From the NCBI GenBank assembly GCA_018894105.1, contig CM032133.1, positions 11,918,501 to 11,982,500 of the forward strand: a DNA stretch of 64,000 nucleotides, given 5' to 3'. The notes beneath the pieces are model-generated. The model was not told where the DNA came from and did no database searches. It was given only the letters and a program-made list of their open reading frames with translations. The translations under genes were made by a program, and so were the position numbers. Within the stretch, counting starts at the first letter, position 1, and each line of letters starts with the position of its first letter. Origin of the DNA: Jacaranda mimosifolia. Taxonomy: Eukaryota > Streptophyta > Magnoliopsida > Lamiales > Bignoniaceae. Positions 58,874-64,000 of the stretch are shown one piece after another.

Positions 58874-59305
58874 TGTGCGACTCATAGAGAGAAGAAGAAC
58901 TTGTGGCTAATTCAAACTCTTATTCCTAATTAGATTTGGGCTTGGATTATTATCCGTAGGCTTAGTTTATATCTTATTTTAATCAGGGCTTGTAAGGAGA
59001 GTATAAATACTCTCTTAAAAATGTGTATGGGAGAATTTTTTATGAATATTGATTTATTTTCTGCACTTTTCTCTCAAGAAAAACCACGATGTTGCTTGTT
59101 GCATTAAGAAATTGAATCGATTCTTTCAAGGTACTAATTCCTTCTTGTGTTTAGTCAATTTCTAATTCTTATTCCCAATTATTTGCGTTTCTAAGATCAA
59201 GTATCTTAGGGGTTCAATAGGGAGGGTTTTTATTCTAGGGTTTGTTTAATATCAAATTGTGTGTTTGGGGTTTTGGGATCATTATATCCTTAGGGTTCTG
59301 CATCA
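58874..59305 (+). repeat. Family G LTR followed by a primer binding site
   Basis: A 432-bp LTR from TGTGCGACTC to CTGCATCA. It has the TATA-like GTATAAATACTCTC near 59,001. Upstream (58,769-58,873) is pol-end/polypurine-type sequence; downstream is a PBS. Flanking family G sequence on both sides suggests a junction between tandem elements or a former LTR-LTR recombination product. Confidence 0.88.
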
Positions 59306-59307
59306 TT

Positions 59308-59320
59308 TGGTATCAAAGCC
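59308..59320 (+). promoter_or_regulatory. Primer binding site, tRNA-iMet type
   Basis: TGGTATCAAAGCC, two bases after the LTR end. It differs at one base from TGGTATCAGAGC, the standard complement of the plant initiator tRNA-Met 3' end. This fixes the orientation and right edge of the family G LTR. Confidence 0.9.
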
Positions 59321-59412
59321 AACGTGAAATAAATTCCTATTTATCTTGCTTTTGTTTCCAACAAAAATAAAAAATTTAAGAAAAAAACAAAAGAGAAGAA
59401 ATATGATCGTGA

Positions 59413-59640
59413 ATAGGAGTGTAAAATGGGCTGGGCCGAGCCAATGCGGCCTACCTAAGGCATGGTTCAAGATGATTTTGAGCAGGTCCGGGCAGGCTCG
59501 CTAGCCTTTCACGCGCTGGACCGTGTCGAGCTTTATTTTGCACAATACAACTCGACTCAAAATCAGCCCACTATATAGGTGGGCTGATTTATATATGAGA
59601 TGGGCTTGGCGGGCACGCTCGCAGGATGGCCGGTGGGTTT
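59413..59640. mobile_element. hAT-like MITE fragment
   Basis: Starts GGAGTGTAAAATGGGC and has GGGCCGAGCC and GGCTCGC words, resembling the left side of the element at 11,308. No matching right terminus or 8-bp duplication was found, so it is truncated or very diverged. Confidence 0.4.
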
Positions 59641-59899
59641 TTTTTTAAATTTTAAAATAAGTTTAAAAATTCTAATTGTTTATATTTATGTGAGTCTTGA
59701 TGTTTTTTTCAACACTTATCCTTTTTTGAAAGACTTAATAATTTATATTTATGTGATTTTTAATATTATACAACACTTAAATTTTATAAATACTTAGGAA
59801 TTTATACTTATATTAATTTTTTGTATCATTATATTTTTCCAAAAAAACACTACCGAATAAAATGGTGAGGAGTTTGGCATAGACCCCCACCATCATTAA
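59641..59899. other. AT-rich spacer
   Basis: AT-rich with two related TTATATTTATGTGA-like segments near 59,680 and 59,742. No gene. Confidence 0.4.
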
Positions 59900-61326
59900 T
59901 GTAACACTGCTGAAATTTGGTATTTTTAAAAAATAAGGATTTAGAAATCCAGAAATTGGTTGATTGGATTTTAGGGCATGAAAAATTAAAAAAAGGACTT
60001 GATTGTAAGAATTTTGGAAGTTTTGGGGTCAAAGTGCAAATAGGCAACACTTGATTGATCACATTTTCAAATTTTGGGGTTGCATGGCTAATATTTTGGG
60101 TCAAAGGGGTCAAAGTGAGGCATTCACTTAGTTAGAGGACAAATTGATGTCGGTGGAAACCTTGGAGGACCTAATTGAAACTAACCATAAAATTTGGGGG
60201 TTAATCTGCGAATAAGGAATGTTCAATTCTATAAATGGTGGATTTGCAAAATCACCCCGCATTTCCATCTTCTTCTCCACCATGACCACCATTCCCTCAT
60301 CTGACAAGCTTCCTCATCCAACAACCAAACCTTAGCAAATTTGGTACCATTCTCTTCCTTTCTTCATGTAGAACACGAATAAAGCAAGTTCTTCCCAAAC
60401 CCACCGGCGGAACGATCAGAAATTGAGCTCAAAAATTTGGCCACAATGAAGGTGATGGGTTTCCACGTTTTGGCGACTTCTGGATGCGACCAAGGGGTGT
60501 AATCTGATGGGTTCAATTAAGTTAATTGAAGGATTTAAACCCTAATTTTGTGAATTTGGGACTCAGTGACAATAATTGGACTACATTGCTGATTTGGGAT
60601 AATGATATGAGGTTAATTATATAAATAAAGGCGTGATTATGCCCTTTTGTTAGTACCGATATTAACCTTATAAATATTCCCGTATAATGGCATAATTAGC
60701 CGTACCATAATGATGGTACTGATCGAACCCTAAAACTACCATATTAGTGAATAGCTATCGATTTTATACTGTTAATAGCAAGATTGTAATTATTGGAGAT
60801 TATTAAGTATTATTAGAGTTGAATGGGGATTTTGAATGTGAATCTACTCTTTTGGCTAGGTGACGAAGAAGTGGGTCTCGCGATCAGTAGATTGCTGATT
60901 GTGGATTGTATTTTTTGAGACTATGGAGGTGAGGGTCTGCCATTCTGGCCTTGATTATACCTATTTATTCTTGTGGAATAACCCCTGTGAGGATTCAACA
61001 TGTTGTGTACAATACTTGCTCTTGATTGTTGAGATCGTATTTGCTTGAGTACTTATCTAGTTATCAGAATTGTTCTTGCTTGTGATTTCGCTCATTATCT
61101 ATTAATTGACATGTGTACCCATGTGAGGGTTGTTTTTTCTTTATACTCTGCTACGAGTTCATACTTGTTCGTTCTAGCGCCTAGAACTTCTAATTGTTAT
61201 TCTGTTATCGTACTTGTTCTTGATCAGTACTTGTTATTATCTTGATATCCGTATTATTTTGTTTCGTTATCCATTTGGCTTGCCGGCACACTTCCTTGTT
61301 TGTACATCATTATATGGCCATGTTAG
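59900..61326 (+). repeat. Family Y long LTR, forward, truncated
   Basis: Starts TGTAACACTGC and aligns in reverse complement with 34,290-35,000 (landmarks GACGAAGAAGTGGGTC, GGTGAGGGTCTGCC, GTACCGATATTAACC). It ends where a family X LTR starts at 61,327. Non-coding; probable Ty3/gypsy LTR by its TGTAACAC start. Confidence 0.55.
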
Positions 61327-63559
61327 TGAAAGTGCAATGGCCGAGATAAGCCAAACAAATTCAAAATTAAATAGAAAATTTCGAACCAAAGCAACATCCC
61401 CAGGCATATATCATACAACATAAATGGATTAATCAGAGGATACCAACCTGAATCGCTCAAAATCCAAGGAGATGATGGATGATTCTTCCTATCACAGATT
61501 TCCGGCAGTTTCTGGCACAGCGGAGAAAAAGGAGAATATCTTCCAATTCCGATCTCCAAATGAAATGAGGAAAAATTATCCAGAAAGCTAACTCAAATTC
61601 AGATCTTTTGTGAAAAAATTGGCTCAAATATCCATCGGAACCCTCCAGGAGAAAATCGGGAAGTCGACTGTTCTGCAGAAATTGAGTGGCCTCACTTGTG
61701 GTCACCTCCAATGCAAGTCCATACACCTTAAAGCAATCCTAGAGCGTCCAGATCTTTAGCTGGAGCAGATCTGGAGTTGTTTGGTGAAGAAGGAGGTTTT
61801 TGAGTGAGAGAGAGAGTGGATGGAAGTTAGATCTCTACTAACTTTGGAGAGAATTTTGGAGGAAGAATTTAGCTTGCAAAATTCAGAATTTTGGCTAATG
61901 AAGCTAGACTGATTTTTGGCCACTCCACCTCCCCTTATATAGAGGTGTGAGAGGTGCGATGCCAAGGTGGCATCACACCTCCCATGCTAAGGGAGGGACC
62001 GAAAATTCCAAGGGCATAATTTTAAGTTGGTAATTCCACTATCATGTGATCTTGCCAACTTGCTTAATTGGAATCCAATTCCAATTAATTCAAATCATAT
62101 TTGAATTCTTCCCTCCAATAATATATTCTCCTATTAATTAAATTAATCCAATTAATTTAATTAATTCAACTTGATTTAACAATTAAATCAAGCAAACTTA
62201 ACTCTTTAAGTTTTCTTTAGTTAACTTAACTCTTTAAGTCAACTTGAATTATTCAACTATCAATGTGGCTCAAATAATCAACTCCTTAATTATTTGCCTA
62301 ATTTAACTCCTTAAATTAGTTGATCAATTTAACACTTAAATCAATCAAGCCATAATTGATCTTGAAATCTCTCTCTCAAAATCGGTCCCTTAAGAGGGAC
62401 GTATTTTCTAACACTTAGAAATGCTTCTTTCACCACTTAGAAAAGTTCAAGGCTTTTGTGTGTGACCCATTGGGTTCAACCATTCATCGGACATAGGCTC
62501 ACAACTCCTTGTGACTTTTGAATATCAAATATTCATTCTAGTTTAAAACTCATTTTAAACTAGTCGACTTGATTCAATCGATCTCTATCAATTGAAGAGT
62601 ACCTAATCACCATGGTCGATGTCCAACCTCAAGCCCATTGAGCCCAACTAATTGGTCGAAATGAATGTCTCTGTATGAACCTTTTAAAGCTCTACGCGTT
62701 CCATGTAAATATGGTCATTCCGTCTCCTATCTCCATGAAAGAGGCCTAGGGCAAGATATTTGTCGGCTCCCTAATAGCCTCAATTCTATGCTTCTATTCT
62801 AAATGTTCAATTCTGATGTATGACCTTATCTTTTGGAAAACTCTTTTCCCAAACTGTCATACCACCTTGCGCAAGGATTTCTGGAATATGATCATTATAG
62901 AATGCATAGGAGATGTACTCGCCCTTCACAAAAGCGAGGAGTCGGATTCCATCTTGGATCTCATAAACCTCCATGCCAAGTAGCTCATATCCAATCATAC
63001 CCCAAATGGCCCGCTGGGTGACCAGGGATAAGTCAAAGCATGAGGACCGGACACAAGGTTACAATGGATCCTCAGGTCAAAGGACTAATTTATATGCACT
63101 AGCGTAAGTAGGAGAGCTTGCCACTACCGACTTGCCACTACGACTACCTAGTGGAGTCTCCAGTGGGTCTTCAGTGCCTTGTTCTCTAACAAGCACCCAC
63201 TAACATGCACCCGTATCATATACAGTTGCTCATGGAACGGAGCAATATCCAACTCTTTGGATTTATGCATCGTTAGTGCAAGTCTGTCTGGATCTTAGAT
63301 GTCCCGTCTCATAAGATCCTAGGACTTGGAATATTTAAGATCACGGCCGTGTAAGACTTATTCCATGATCACCACCCAGTGAACTGACCAAGTCCCGTAG
63401 TCATGTGTGTTCTAACGACTTCATCCAAATGCCAGTGAAGTAATATAATGCATAAGATGAATGTGGCCATATGTAAGATATCATTCAATCAAGATTGTCT
63501 CTTTAGAAAATAGTTTTACAAAGCCAAAATCATTGGCTTGCTGGGCACTATTTCTAACA
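61327..63559 (-). mobile_element. Family X LTR, minus strand, full length, divergent
   Basis: About 2,233 bp, from TGTTAGAAATAGTGCCC (63,559 on the minus strand) to CACTTTCA (61,327). The palindrome at 61,953-61,979 (one mismatch) and TTATATAGAGG box are kept, though the 600 bp next to the 3' end have diverged from other copies. Candidate flanking 5-mers (GTTAG and AGTAC) do not match, so a clean target duplication is absent. Confidence 0.82.
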
Positions 63560-64000
63560 AGTACTAGCCATAAGACCTGTATCCGTAGGTCTGTTCCACC
63601 CAGCCGTCTTCCGAACCTAGCGCCTGGTCCCAAACCCCTATGGCGTCCCTCCGAGTGGAAACCGCCCATGGCGTCCCATGAGTTAAAATAATATAATGCC
63701 AACATATAAGAATTTAACCTTTAGACAATAACATGAATATAACAAGATACAATCTGAACATCCAATATACTGGCCAACAATGCCGTTTTGGATTAATAAT
63801 CCAAGTATTCCACTAGAATTGGCACTCGGTTGATACAACCGATAATCAAGTATGCCATCAAGGCCAAATAACTAATATATAGAATGAATTTAAATATGCC
63901 GACAAGATTTCTTGAACAATCAACACATTTATAAGAAGTAAACAAGTAATACGGGGTTAGCTGGCAAGGCTGTAGGGTACAAGGGACAGAATCAAATAAT
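63560..64000 (-). repeat. Family Y fragment at window end
   Basis: Aligns directly with 33,900-34,340 (CCCATGGCGTCCCATGAGTT and the GGCAAGGCTxTAGGGTACAAG region). It continues past the window edge. Together with 59,900-61,326 it forms an inverted pair around the family X LTR. Confidence 0.65.

Noticed and set aside
61327..63559. Possible clean solo-LTR insertion with target duplication
   Set aside because: The adjacent 5-mers (GTTAG and AGTAC) do not match, and the flanks are inverted family Y pieces, so a simple insertion is not supported.

Overview
This window is nuclear DNA from a flowering plant, most likely a eudicot. It holds one recognisable host gene in about 64 kb. The rest is AT-rich spacer and mobile elements of several classes: Ty3/gypsy and Ty1/copia LTR retrotransposons, a CACTA transposon, PIF/Harbinger-like and hAT-like elements. 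Many are nested, truncated or rearranged. The gene is a seven-exon locus with GT-AG introns. It encodes a chloroplast VKOR-thioredoxin fusion (LTO1), which supports the plant assignment. Species cannot be read from the sequence.

Layout. 1-783: LTR-like AT-rich sequence. 783-4849: broken Ty3/gypsy family ('family G') with an inverted integrase scrap, a long decayed pol and a 437-bp LTR. 5.1-10.0 kb: mosaic of a second gypsy-type element (minus-strand gag, PBS-like site and 869-bp LTR, plus an opposite-strand coiled-coil ORF) and a forward gag piece of family G. 10.0-12.2 kb: spacer with an hAT MITE carrying an 8-bp target duplication. 12,205-18,773: LTO1, with two MITE-like elements in intron 2. 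18.8-22.8 kb: spacer with one degenerate MITE. 22.8-26.8 kb: LTR-like direct repeats around a decayed 'putative gypsy-type transposon' ORF. 27,063-32,350: CACTA element with exact ends and an ATT duplication. 33.1-35.2 kb: part of a long LTR ('family Y').

35.2-56 kb and 61.3-63.6 kb are dominated by a Ty1/copia family ('family X') with unusually long LTRs of about 2.07-2.25 kb. A minus-strand copia body (37.98-46.46 kb) is interrupted by a Harbinger-like element (TTA duplication), by a tandem duplication of about 2.2 kb, and by a solo LTR (CATAA duplication) that landed beside the reverse transcriptase YVDD box. Every X LTR that covers the promoter has a near-perfect palindrome just beside the TATA box, or in one copy its collapsed remnant.

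The strongest unexplained structure is at 52.48-58.00 kb on the minus strand. It is a tandem array of roughly 0.85-kb chimeric monomers, each made of a family-G LTR joined at one precise point to the integrase C-terminal coding region. One monomer received a family-X LTR, and that composite was then duplicated. This looks like a young satellite-like array built from a retrotransposon's two 3' pieces. At its upstream end the array meets an inverted copy of the same sequence, then a genuine LTR followed by a tRNA-iMet-type primer binding site (59,308).

Working relationships: LTO1 is the only likely functional gene. All transposon coding regions seen carry stops, frameshifts or deletions.
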